From CAZYXZ01 sp964651395 (GTDB lineage: Bacteria; Actinomycetota; Actinomycetes; BP-191), in contig CAZYXZ010000114.1 of assembly GCA_964651395.1 (NCBI GenBank), positions 1-5,900 of the forward strand: DNA of 5,900 nucleotides, in the 5' to 3' direction. A model generated the notes under the pieces. It was not told the origin of the DNA and made no database searches. It was given only the letters and a program-made list of their open reading frames with translations. Each line of letters starts with the position of its first letter. Position 1 is the first letter of the stretch. Made by a program: the position numbers and the translations under genes. Positions 1 through 5,411 of this stretch are shown here, piece after piece.

Positions 1-176
1 ACCTCGCCGTGCTGGAACGGGTTCATCGTCCCGGGGTCGACGTTGAGGTAGGGGTCGAGCTTCTGCATCGTGACGCGGACGCCGCGCGACTTGAGGATGC
101 GGCCGAGGGAGGCGGCGGTGAGGCCCTTGCCGAGGCTGGAGGCGACGCCGCCGGTGACGAACAGGTGCTTGGGCAA
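1..176 (-). CDS. pyrG: CTP synthase (PyrG), N-terminal 58 codons, cut by window edge
   Basis: CTP synthase makes CTP from UTP, ATP and glutamine in the cytoplasm, the last step of de novo pyrimidine nucleotide synthesis. Only the start of the synthetase (amidoligase) domain is present. The reading gives [18 protein letters not shown] at residues 1-18, the P-loop-like nucleotide-binding segment with its lysine at residue 17. It continues to [21 protein letters not shown] at residues 39-59, one of the most conserved stretches of the family. The usual valine in GGVVSSLGKG is alanine here (residue 12), a mild change. The start is TTG at 174-176. It is chosen because it gives the family-typical short N-terminus and has GGGAG at 182-186, five bases upstream. 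The gene lies 141 nt downstream of the GlsB-like gene behind a strong hairpin, so it probably has its own promoter. The family call is certain; the remaining roughly 500 residues are outside the window. Confidence 0.97.
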   Translation of the reverse strand, partial: [58 protein letters not shown]

Positions 177-180
177 TGCG

Positions 181-186
181 TCTCCC
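181..186 (-). promoter_or_regulatory. Ribosome binding site of pyrG
   Basis: On the minus strand this reads GGGAGA, with four bases between it and the TTG codon at 174-176. It supports TTG as the start, since no ATG or GTG gives the family N-terminus. It also lies within the hexamer palindrome CCCGGG (184-189), and pyrimidine-rich CTCCC stretches lie upstream in the same leader, so it could be partly masked. That last point is inference only. Confidence 0.6.
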
Positions 187-231
187 GGGTCTGCGTGGCG
201 GGGAGGGTTCCCGCTCACTCCACGGGAGTTC

Positions 232-237
232 ACGGTA
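232..237 (-). promoter_or_regulatory. Possible -10 element for pyrG
   Basis: The minus strand reads TACCGT, matching the relaxed actinobacterial -10 pattern TAnnnT. It lies just downstream of the strong hairpin at 243-290 and would start transcription near 225, about 50 nt before the pyrG TTG. No convincing -35 hexamer lies 16-18 bp upstream; that region is G-rich and part of the hairpin arm. The call rests mainly on position: pyrG needs a promoter if the hairpin terminates upstream transcription. Confidence 0.25.
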
Positions 238-242
238 ACACG

Positions 243-290
243 CGACGACGGCGCCCCCACCCGGCACGCCGGGAGGAAACGCCGTCGCCG
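243..290 (-). terminator. Long G+C-rich hairpin, likely terminator after the GlsB-like gene
   Basis: The minus-strand RNA folds into a nearly perfect 48-nt hairpin. The outer arm CGACGGCG (280-287) pairs with CGCCGTCG (246-253), and the inner arm CCCGGC (268-273) pairs with GCCGGG (260-265). Between them the minus-strand RNA adds three U-G and two C-G pairs (275-279 with 254-258) and one U-U mismatch. The base extends by three more pairs to 243 and 290. The wobble pairs exist only in minus-strand RNA, which argues for function in that orientation. It lies 28 nt past the GlsB-like stop codon and 66 nt before pyrG. No U-tract follows, which is common for actinobacterial terminators. It could instead act as a pyrG leader structure. 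Confidence 0.55.
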
Positions 291-317
291 GTGAAAGCCC
301 GCGAGCGGAGGCGGGAG

Positions 318-566
318 CTAGAGAGCCGCGCGGTCGCCGGTACGGCGGAGCAGCAGCACGAGCCCGATGGTCGTGAGGAGGGCGAGGAAGAACCCACCCG
401 GACGCCCGAAGATTGCCTCGCCGACGAGGCCGCCGATCAGCGAGCCGACGATGCCCAGAACCATGGTGCCGAGGACGCTCATCGGGTCGCGACCGGGAAC
501 GAGCAGCCGGGCGAGCGCGCCGATGATCAGTCCCATGACGATCAGTCCGATGATGAAGCCGACCAC
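318..566 (-). CDS. GlsB/YeaQ/YmgE-family small stress-response membrane protein
   Basis: This is an 82-residue, strongly hydrophobic protein of the transglycosylase-associated (GlsB/YeaQ/YmgE) family, whose members are small inner-membrane proteins often raised in stress; their biochemical role is not known. Three membrane segments can be seen, at about residues 2-20, 31-52 and 58-74, rich in glycine. The loop PGRDPM (24-29) followed by LGTMVLGIVGSLIGGLVG (32-49) is typical of actinobacterial members. A basic C-terminus (RRTGDR, 74-79) probably faces the cytoplasm. Length fits the family. The start is GTG at 564-566, supported by a perfect AGGAGG at 575-580 eight bases upstream; an internal ATG at codon 11 would cut the first membrane helix. 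The stop is TAG. The gene is likely transcribed alone: a stress-sigma-like promoter lies upstream and a hairpin follows. Confidence 0.9.
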   Translation of the reverse strand: MVGFIIGLIVMGLIIGALARLLVPGRDPMSVLGTMVLGIVGSLIGGLVGEAIFGRPGGFFLALLTTIGLVLLLRRTGDRAAL

Positions 567-574
567 TGCGTGTG

Positions 575-580
575 CCTCCT
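575..580 (-). promoter_or_regulatory. Strong ribosome binding site of the GlsB-like gene
   Basis: The minus strand reads AGGAGG, a full match to the anti-Shine-Dalgarno core, with eight bases to the GTG start at 564-566. It is the best ribosome binding site in the window and fixes the start of this small gene. Confidence 0.85.
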
Positions 581-597
581 CGTGTGACGGTGCAAGG

Positions 598-644
598 GGT
601 TGACGTGTGCCCCGAGGGCTACCCGCGGTGGATCACCGTCAACC
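598..644. repeat. 8-bp inverted repeat between the MraY-like and GlsB-like genes
   Basis: GGTTGACG (598-605) and CGTCAACC (637-644) are perfect inverted copies separated by 31 bp. The right arm coincides with the candidate -35 of the GlsB-like gene; the left arm lies just downstream of its predicted transcription start. A smaller 4-bp stem (609-612 with 616-619) is nested inside. The element begins 12 nt past the TAA stop of the MraY-like gene, so it could be a weak terminator stem, but its overlap with promoter elements also fits a pair of operator half-sites. Confidence 0.4.
619..644 (-). promoter_or_regulatory. Candidate SigB/SigF-type stress promoter for the GlsB-like gene
   Basis: On the minus strand GGTTG (640-644) is followed, 15 bases later, by GGGTAG (619-624). 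Actinobacterial general-stress sigma factors of the SigB/SigF group recognise roughly GTTT, 15-17 bases, GGGTAT (Mycobacterium SigF) or GGGTAC/T (Streptomyces SigB), so this differs by one base in each box. Transcription would begin near 612, leaving a leader of about 46 nt that carries the AGGAGG ribosome binding site. The same -35 region also contains TTGACG (637-642), a good housekeeping -35, but no matching -10 stands at 17 bp. A stress promoter suits the GlsB family. Confidence 0.45.
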
Positions 645-655
645 TGGCGGAACGG

Positions 656-1387
656 TTATGCCGGGCGTCCCAGCCGGTCCGCCCAGCGCAGGACCGCGGT
701 CCGCTCGATCACGTCCGTGAAGCTGGCCAGCTCGCCGGCCACGGTCAGCGCGACCACCGCCAGCGCCACGAGGACCGCCGCCGCAGGCGCGGCAGCGAGC
801 ACCACCGCGGTGCCGAGTACCGCCCCCAGGGCGTTGGCTCCGCCGTCGCCGAGCATCGCCCGCTCGCGCAGGTCGGGACCGAGGAAGCCGAGCGCCAACC
901 CCAACGGTGCGGCGCACATCGGCACGCCGAGGAACGCCACGGGGACGCCCGCGAGGAGCACACCCTTGACCGCACGCCCGGGCCTGAGGTCGAGCAGGTT
1001 CACGAGGTTCGCCGTCCCGGCGACGACCAGCGCGTCCACCGGCCAACGCCATGCCGGACCGCTGCGCAGGACGAGCGCGACGGCCACGCCGACCAGCACG
1101 AGACCGGCGAACTTCGCCGCACCCGGAGTCACGCGGCCGTGCCGGAGCGGACCGAGATGGCCACGCAGGCCCTTCGTCGTCGGGTCGCCGTACAGGTCGT
1201 CGAGGATCCCGATCACGACGGCGGCGAGCGAGGCGAGGGCGACCGCGAGCACGCTGCGGTCGGGGCGGTACGCCGCGCCGGCCACGACGGCCGCGACCGT
1301 CCCCCCGCCGACGGCCAGGCCACCGCAGAGCACCACCGCGCGCTGTCGGTAGTTCTCGCGCAGCAGGACGGCCGGCCGGGCGGCCAC
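656..1387 (-). CDS. MraY/WecA-like polyprenyl-phosphate sugar transferase (glycosyltransferase family 4-like)
   Basis: This is a polytopic membrane protein of 243 residues from the GTG at 1385-1387. It resembles the MraY/WecA superfamily, which moves a sugar-phosphate from a UDP-sugar to polyprenyl phosphate at the inner membrane face. Family landmarks appear in order: GILDDLYGD (60-68, the paired-aspartate motif), a cytoplasmic loop GLRGHLGPLRHGRVTPGAAK (73-92), NLVNLLDLRPGRAVK (127-141, matching the N-VN-D motif) and GDGGANALG (180-188, the GDxGS-like motif). The cytoplasmic histidine-rich loop of true MraY is absent, and the protein is about 100 residues shorter than MraY, so substrate and even activity are uncertain. 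The frame stays open upstream to 1456 and adds a hydrophobic helix, so the true start is probably CTG at 1454-1456, overlapping the mctB stop. It is the last gene of the recN-steA-mctB operon. Confidence 0.8.
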   Translation of the reverse strand: MAARPAVLLRENYRQRAVVLCGGLAVGGGTVAAVVAGAAYRPDRSVLAVALASLAAVVIGILDDLYGDPTTKGLRGHLGPLRHGRVTPGAAKFAGLVLVGVAVALVLRSGPAWRWPVDALVVAGTANLVNLLDLRPGRAVKGVLLAGVPVAFLGVPMCAAPLGLALGFLGPDLRERAMLGDGGANALGAVLGTAVVLAAAPAAAVLVALAVVALTVAGELASFTDVIERTAVLRWADRLGRPA

Positions 1388-1452
1388 CAGAGCGGCCGCA
1401 GCGGCGGCGGTGCCGACCAGGCCGGTGGCGGCGACCGCCGCGGGCCAGCCGG

Positions 1453-2463
1453 TCAGGGGTCAGCCGTCGGCGTCGGGGACGGCGAGGGGACCATCGCCTC
1501 GGCGCCGCCGCCTTCGCCGAAGTGCCCGACCGTCCCGGCCAGCTGCTGCTCGAGCGCCAGCACGAGACTGATCTGGCCGGCCGTCGTGTCCGCGTTGTCG
1601 ACGGTGGAGACCCCCTTCGCCAGGGTGGGGTCCTTGCGTACGGCGGCGAGCGCCGTGTCCTCGGCCGCACCGAGACGCGGCGCCACGACCAGGACCGGGC
1701 GACCGGTCGCCTGGAGCGCGCGGACCAGCGCCAGCTCCGCGGAGTACGGCGTCACGGCGGAGGACGGCGACTCGGGGGCCTTCGGTGCCGGGTCCTTCGG
1801 CAGCACCACCACGATGAGGGTCGCCGGCAGCGGCATCGAACCGTCGACCGAGAGCATCCCCGCGGACGACAGAGCCGTGAGCGCGGTCGTCACCTCGGCC
1901 GGCTTCGCGGCCCGCCGGTCCGCGTCCACCGGCCGGACCAGCAGCGCGGCCAGGAGCAGCGCCGGGCGGTCCGTGGCCGAGGCGATGTCCGGGAAGCTGA
2001 AGCCCGGCGGCAGCAGGTCCGGGTCGGTGACCAGGTCGTCGAGCTCGGCCTGCACGGCCGGCGTCGGGTCGGCGTACTTGCGGCTGAGCCGGACCCCGCC
2101 GACGGAGGTCCCCGGCGAGCTGGCGACCTCCGAGCCGGCCAGCTGCAGCATCCGCACGACCTCGTCGCGCACGCGACGGTCGGCGTCCGGAGCGGCGATC
2201 ACCGTCGTGCGCTGCCCGCTGAGATGGCCACGGACCACGGGGCCGGCGATGGCGCGCTCGAAGTCGTCGCGGTGGTCGAGCTGGCGCTGCAGGTCCTCCG
2301 CCTTCGCCTGGTAGGCGATGCGGTCCCGGCGCTCCTGCTCGTAGGTGCCACGCACCTGGTTGAGGAAGACGTCGTCGAGGGTCGTCGACCCGAGCACGAT
2401 GCCGGTGCCCAACGCCAGGAAGACGGCGATGATGGAGACGACGTGGTAGCGGAAGTCGACCAT
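1453..2463 (-). CDS. MctB/SteB-family membrane protein (copper transporter MctB family)
   Basis: This 336-residue protein belongs to the family named after mycobacterial MctB (Rv1698). It starts VDFRYHVVSIIAVFLALGTG (2-21), a signal-anchor-like helix at about 8-26. A charged, coiled-coil-like stretch follows (about 36-72), then an extracytoplasmic alpha/beta region (85-265) and the conserved STVDNADTTAGQISLVLAL (286-304). A Pro/Ser/Thr tail ends it (325-336). The topology suggests one membrane anchor with most of the protein outside. The ATG (2461-2463) shares its A with the steA TGA stop, so translation is probably coupled; no strong ribosome binding site is seen. In M. tuberculosis the family is described as a copper-export channel of the outer membrane, while in Corynebacterium the gene after steA (steB) is linked to cell separation. 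The steA neighbour favours the latter. Family is sure, function is not. Confidence 0.88.
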   Translation of the reverse strand: MVDFRYHVVSIIAVFLALGTGIVLGSTTLDDVFLNQVRGTYEQERRDRIAYQAKAEDLQRQLDHRDDFERAIAGPVVRGHLSGQRTTVIAAPDADRRVRDEVVRMLQLAGSEVASSPGTSVGGVRLSRKYADPTPAVQAELDDLVTDPDLLPPGFSFPDIASATDRPALLLAALLVRPVDADRRAAKPAEVTTALTALSSAGMLSVDGSMPLPATLIVVVLPKDPAPKAPESPSSAVTPYSAELALVRALQATGRPVLVVAPRLGAAEDTALAAVRKDPTLAKGVSTVDNADTTAGQISLVLALEQQLAGTVGHFGEGGGAEAMVPSPSPTPTADP

Positions 2464-3644
2464 CAGTCGGTCAGCCCGCCGAGCCAGTGCACGAAGTCGT
2501 GCCAGTCGTCGCGGATGAACTCCCCGTAGAGACCGGCGACCGGCGAGATGGACATGGCCGCGAGCATCGTCGCGAGCGCCGCGACGACGAGCAGGACGAG
2601 CGAACCGGTGCGGATGCGGCTGCGGTAGAGCCGGCTGACCCCCTTGGCGTCGACCAGCTTGCCGCCGACCCGCAGGCGGGTCAGGAACGTCGAGGCCATG
2701 CCGGCGCGGCCGCGATCGAGGAACTCGACGAGCGTCGCGTGGCTGCCGACGGCGACGATCAGGCTCGCCCCGCGCTCGTCGGCCAGCAGCATGGCGATGT
2801 CCTCGCTCGTCCCGGCCGCCGGGAACACCACGTGCTCCAGCCCGAGGTCGGCCAGCCGCACCTCGCCGGGGGCCGTGCCGTCCGGGTACGCGTGCAGCAC
2901 GAGCTCGGCGCCGGCCCGCAGCGCGTCGGTCGAGACGGAGTCCATGTCACCGACGATCAGGTCGGGCTTGTAGCCGGCCTCGCGGAGCGCGTCCGCGCCG
3001 CCGTCGACGCCGATGAGCACCGGGCGGTACTCGCGTATGTAGGGCCGCAGCGACGCGAGGTCCTCCTGGTAGTCGTAGCCGCGCACCACGATGAGCGCAT
3101 GCCGGTCCTGGAGGTCGGTCTTGAGCACCGGCACGCCGACGCCGTCGAAGATGAGGTCGCGCTCCTTGCGCAGGTACTCCATCGTGTTCGTCGCGAACGC
3201 CTCGAGCTGGGAGCTGACGCCGGCCCGCGCCTCGTGCATGAGCGCGGCCACCGTCTCGGCGGTCTGCCGCTCGCCCTTCGCCACCAGATCGTCCCCGACG
3301 AAGAGCTCGTCGCCGTCGAGGCGGACCTGGTCGCCTTCCTCGACGGTCGCGAACACGGCCTCGCCGACGGCGTCGAGCAGCGGGATGCCGGCCGCCACGA
3401 GGATCTCCGGTCCGAGGTTGGGGTAGCGGCCGGAGATGCTGGGGGCGACGTTGACCACGGCGGAGACCCCGCAGGCGACCAGTGCCTCTGCGCTGACCCG
3501 GTCGAGGTCGACGTGGTCGATGATCGCCACGTCCCCCGCCGCCAGCCGCCGGGTGAGGTCCTTCGTACGACGGTCGAGGCGGGCCACGCCGCCGGTGCCG
3601 GGGACCGCGGTCGGCGTCCTTCGGCGGAGCGTGGCCAGTCTCAC
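2463..3644 (-). CDS. steA: SteA, putative cytokinetic ring / cell-separation protein
   Basis: SteA is an actinobacterial protein found by genetics in Corynebacterium as part of the cell-separation pathway with SteB and RipC-FtsEX; its biochemistry is unknown. This copy has 393 residues. The N-terminus RLATLRRRTPTAVPGTGGVARLDRRTK has the form usual for the family. A central domain resembles thiamine pyrophosphokinase: GVDGGADAL (212-220), DLIVGDMDSVS (228-238, the acidic catalytic-type motif) and GTSEDIAMLLA (278-288). A single membrane helix lies at about 346-368, leaving a short C-terminal tail outside. The retained D-x-DS motif hints at nucleotide binding, but real kinase activity is not implied. 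The GTG start (3642-3644) has AAGGGAG nine bases upstream, inside the last codons of recN. The gap to recN is 4 nt and the stop overlaps mctB by 1 nt. Confidence 0.92.
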   Translation of the reverse strand: MRLATLRRRTPTAVPGTGGVARLDRRTKDLTRRLAAGDVAIIDHVDLDRVSAEALVACGVSAVVNVAPSISGRYPNLGPEILVAAGIPLLDAVGEAVFATVEEGDQVRLDGDELFVGDDLVAKGERQTAETVAALMHEARAGVSSQLEAFATNTMEYLRKERDLIFDGVGVPVLKTDLQDRHALIVVRGYDYQEDLASLRPYIREYRPVLIGVDGGADALREAGYKPDLIVGDMDSVSTDALRAGAELVLHAYPDGTAPGEVRLADLGLEHVVFPAAGTSEDIAMLLADERGASLIVAVGSHATLVEFLDRGRAGMASTFLTRLRVGGKLVDAKGVSRLYRSRIRTGSLVLLVVAALATMLAAMSISPVAGLYGEFIRDDWHDFVHWLGGLTD

Positions 3645-3648
3645 CGGC

Positions 3649-5364
3649 TCAGTCTCCCTTACTGGCCGCAGCAGCGGCGAGGAGCTCCTCCGCGTGGCCG
3701 CGGGCGAGCTCGCTGCCCTCGAGGCCGGCCAGCATGCGACTGAGCTCCTGCAGCCGCTCGCCGTCGTCGAGCACCGCGACGTCGCTGCGGGTCACGGTGC
3801 CGTCGTCGGACTTGCTCACCCGCAGGTGACTGTCGGCGAACGCCGCGACCTGGGGCAGGTGCGTGACCACGATCACCTGGTGGCTGCGGGCGAGGCGGGC
3901 CAGGCGCCGGCCGACCTCGACCGCCGCCTTGCCGCCGACGCCGGCGTCCACCTCGTCGAAGACCATCGTGGGGACGGGGTCGGCGGCCGCGAGCACGACC
4001 TCGAGCGCCAGCATGATGCGCGAGAGCTCACCGCCCGACGCACTGCGGGCGAGCGGCCGCGGCGCCGCGCCGGCGTGGGCGGCCAGGGTCAGCGAGACCA
4101 CGTCGACGCCATCGCGCGTGAAGCCGGACTCGACCGGCTCGACCTCGACCCGGAAGGTCGCGTTGGGCATGGCGAGCGCAGCCAGCTCGGTGGTGACCGC
4201 GTCGGAGAGCGTGGTCGCCGCGGCGCGCCGCGCAGCCGAGAGCTCCGCGGCCAGCTTCCTGAGCTCGCCGTCGAGCGTCGTGACGCGCGCGGACATCTCG
4301 GCCACCCGCTCGTCGTCGCCGTCCAGCTCGAAGAGCCGTCCGGACGCCTCGCTGAGCCAGGCGAGCAGCCCCGCGCTGTCCGGCGCGTAGCGCTTCGTGA
4401 GCCGAGCCAGGGCGCTCTGCCGCTCCTGGAGCGCGGCGAGCCGGTCCGGGTCGACCTCCAGGTCTCCGAGGTACGCCGACAGGTCGGTGACGAGGTCGGC
4501 GACGAGGTACCCCGCCTCGGCGAGGCGCTGCGTCAGCTCGTCGAGGCGGGCGTCGACGCCGTCGAGCGCCTTCAGCGCGGCCTGCGCCTCTCCGATCGTC
4601 GTCAGCGCGTCGCGCGGCTGCGGGGAGTGGTCCTCGCCGAGCAGGTCGTGCGCCGATGCGGCGGCGCTGCGCAACCCGTCCGCGTGGGCGAGCCGGGCCA
4701 CCTCGGCGGCGATCTCGGCCTCCTCCCCCGGCACCGGCTCGACGGCGGCGACGGCGAGGACTCCCTCCCGCAGCTCCTCGGCCTCGGCCGCCCTGGCCTG
4801 CTGCGCGGCGACCAGCTCGGCCAGTGCCGCGCTGGTCGAGCGCCACGCGTCGTAGGCCGCCCGGTAGCGCTCCAGGGGCCCGGCGACGTCCGCGCCGCCG
4901 TAGCGGTCGAGCAGGTCGCGCTGCTCGGCCGGGCGGGACAGCCGCTGCTGGTCGTGCTGGCCGTGGACGACCACGAGCGAGGCGGCCAGGTCCGCGAGGA
5001 CCCCGACCGGCACGCTGGCCCCGCCGGCCTGGCAGCGGGACCGGCCGTCGGCGCTGACCACCCGGCTGACCAGCAGCTCCGACCGTCCGGGACCGCCTTC
5101 GTCGAGCACGGCGCCCGCCTCGACGGCCCGCTTGGCGGCGTCGGAGCCCTCGGCCAGGACCAGGCGCCCCTCGACCGAGGAGCGCTCGGCTCCCGGGCGC
5201 AACAGACCCGAGTCGAGCCGGCCGCCGCAGAGCAGCCCCAGCCCCTGCAGGACGAGGGTCTTGCCGGCCCCGGTCTCGCCCGTGACCACGGTCAGCCCGG
5301 GGTGGAGGACGAGTGCGGCGTCGTCGATGACGCCCAGCCCGCGGATGCGGATCTCCTCCAGCAT
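3649..5364 (-). CDS. recN: DNA repair protein RecN (SMC-like ATPase)
   Basis: RecN is a cytoplasmic SMC-like ATPase that acts at DNA double-strand breaks, holding ends or sister DNA for RecA-dependent repair. At 571 residues it is full length (E. coli RecN has 553). The Walker A motif is GETGAGKT (29-36). The family block VVVHGQHDQQRL lies at 131-142. Two alanine- and charge-rich helical stretches (about 165-230 and 260-385) form the coiled-coil arms, here fairly short with a linker between. The ABC signature is SASGGELSR (441-449), Walker B with catalytic glutamate is PTMVFDEVD (465-473), and the switch histidine is in VVTHLPQV (499-506). No key residue is missing. The ATG at 5362-5364 lacks a ribosome binding site but sits exactly where a TAGCAT -10 (5371-5376) would start transcription, suggesting a leaderless mRNA. 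It heads the steA-mctB operon. Confidence 0.98.
   Translation of the reverse strand: MLEEIRIRGLGVIDDAALVLHPGLTVVTGETGAGKTLVLQGLGLLCGGRLDSGLLRPGAERSSVEGRLVLAEGSDAAKRAVEAGAVLDEGGPGRSELLVSRVVSADGRSRCQAGGASVPVGVLADLAASLVVVHGQHDQQRLSRPAEQRDLLDRYGGADVAGPLERYRAAYDAWRSTSAALAELVAAQQARAAEAEELREGVLAVAAVEPVPGEEAEIAAEVARLAHADGLRSAAASAHDLLGEDHSPQPRDALTTIGEAQAALKALDGVDARLDELTQRLAEAGYLVADLVTDLSAYLGDLEVDPDRLAALQERQSALARLTKRYAPDSAGLLAWLSEASGRLFELDGDDERVAEMSARVTTLDGELRKLAAELSAARRAAATTLSDAVTTELAALAMPNATFRVEVEPVESGFTRDGVDVVSLTLAAHAGAAPRPLARSASGGELSRIMLALEVVLAAADPVPTMVFDEVDAGVGGKAAVEVGRRLARLARSHQVIVVTHLPQVAAFADSHLRVSKSDDGTVTRSDVAVLDDGERLQELSRMLAGLEGSELARGHAEELLAAAAASKGD
3654..3660 (-). promoter_or_regulatory. Ribosome binding site of steA inside the end of recN
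   Basis: The minus strand reads AAGGGAG, formed by the last codons of recN (Lys-Gly-Asp), nine bases before the steA GTG at 3642-3644. It decides this GTG as the start and implies co-translation of recN and steA from one mRNA. Confidence 0.65.
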
Positions 5365-5370
5365 GCGGCG

Positions 5371-5376
5371 ATGCTA
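5371..5376 (-). promoter_or_regulatory. -10 element for a likely leaderless recN transcript
   Basis: The minus strand reads TAGCAT, matching TAnnnT. With the hexamer at -12 to -7, position +1 is 5364, the A of the recN ATG. Leaderless mRNAs of this form are common in Actinobacteria, and recN has no Shine-Dalgarno sequence. No clear -35 is seen 16-18 bp upstream, where the DNA is shared with the opposite promoter. No LexA box is evident. Confidence 0.5.
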
Positions 5377-5387
5377 CGGCGCGCCGT
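5376..5387. promoter_or_regulatory. 12-bp perfect palindrome, candidate operator between divergent genes
   Basis: ACGGCGCGCCGT is its own reverse complement, and the bases two further out (C5374 and G5389) also match. It fills the space between the TAGCAT hexamer for recN (5371-5376) and the TAACAT hexamer for the MBOAT gene (5391-5396). A protein bound here would touch both promoters. No regulator family is recognised from the site; high GC makes such palindromes somewhat more likely by chance. Confidence 0.35.
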
Positions 5388-5390
5388 GGT

Positions 5391-5396
5391 TAACAT
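5391..5396 (+). promoter_or_regulatory. Possible -10 element for the MBOAT gene
   Basis: TAACAT matches TAnnnT and is the most AT-rich hexamer of the intergenic region. It would start transcription near 5403, leaving a leader of about 44 nt before the ATG at 5447. The -35 region would fall on 5367-5373, overlapping the recN -10, and shows no good hexamer. Confidence 0.4.
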
Positions 5397-5411
5397 GGCC
5401 GCCATCGGCTG

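Noticed and set aside
296..319. Small stem at the GlsB-like stop codon (CCCGC 298-302 with GCGGG 311-315)
   Set aside because: It is only five base pairs, overlaps the coding end, and is far weaker than the hairpin at 243-290, which better explains termination.
9..587. Plus-strand open frame across pyrG, the gap and the GlsB-like gene
   Set aside because: It is antisense to two genes with clear family motifs, and its translation is charged low-complexity sequence.
639..1670. Minus-strand open frame spanning the mctB end and the MraY-like gene
   Set aside because: It is arginine/proline-rich and out of frame with both well-supported genes; no frameshift is needed to explain either one.
1031..1934. 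14-bp direct repeat CGCGTCCACCGGCC at 1031-1044 and 1921-1934
   Set aside because: Both copies lie inside coding sequence and encode a short Pro-Val-Asp-Ala stretch on the minus strand. Chance in GC-rich DNA explains it, and there is no flanking mobile-element structure.
572..2314. Long plus-strand open frame (580 codons) opposite the MraY-like and mctB genes
   Set aside because: Its product is low-complexity Arg/Ala/Ser/Thr-rich sequence with no family motif, while the minus strand over the same span carries clear homologues. It is an antisense effect of high GC content.
1051..3743. Two further long plus-strand open frames (1051-2529 and 2487-3743)
   Set aside because: They are antisense to mctB and steA, are rich in Arg, Gly and Asp/Glu repeats typical of mirrored GC-rich codons, and have no recognisable domain.
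5371..5395. PafBC-type (RecA-independent) DNA-damage promoter for recN
   Set aside because: The -10 TAGCAT fits, but the 9-mer eight bases upstream (TTAACCACG on the minus strand) matches TTGTCRGTG at only about four of nine positions.
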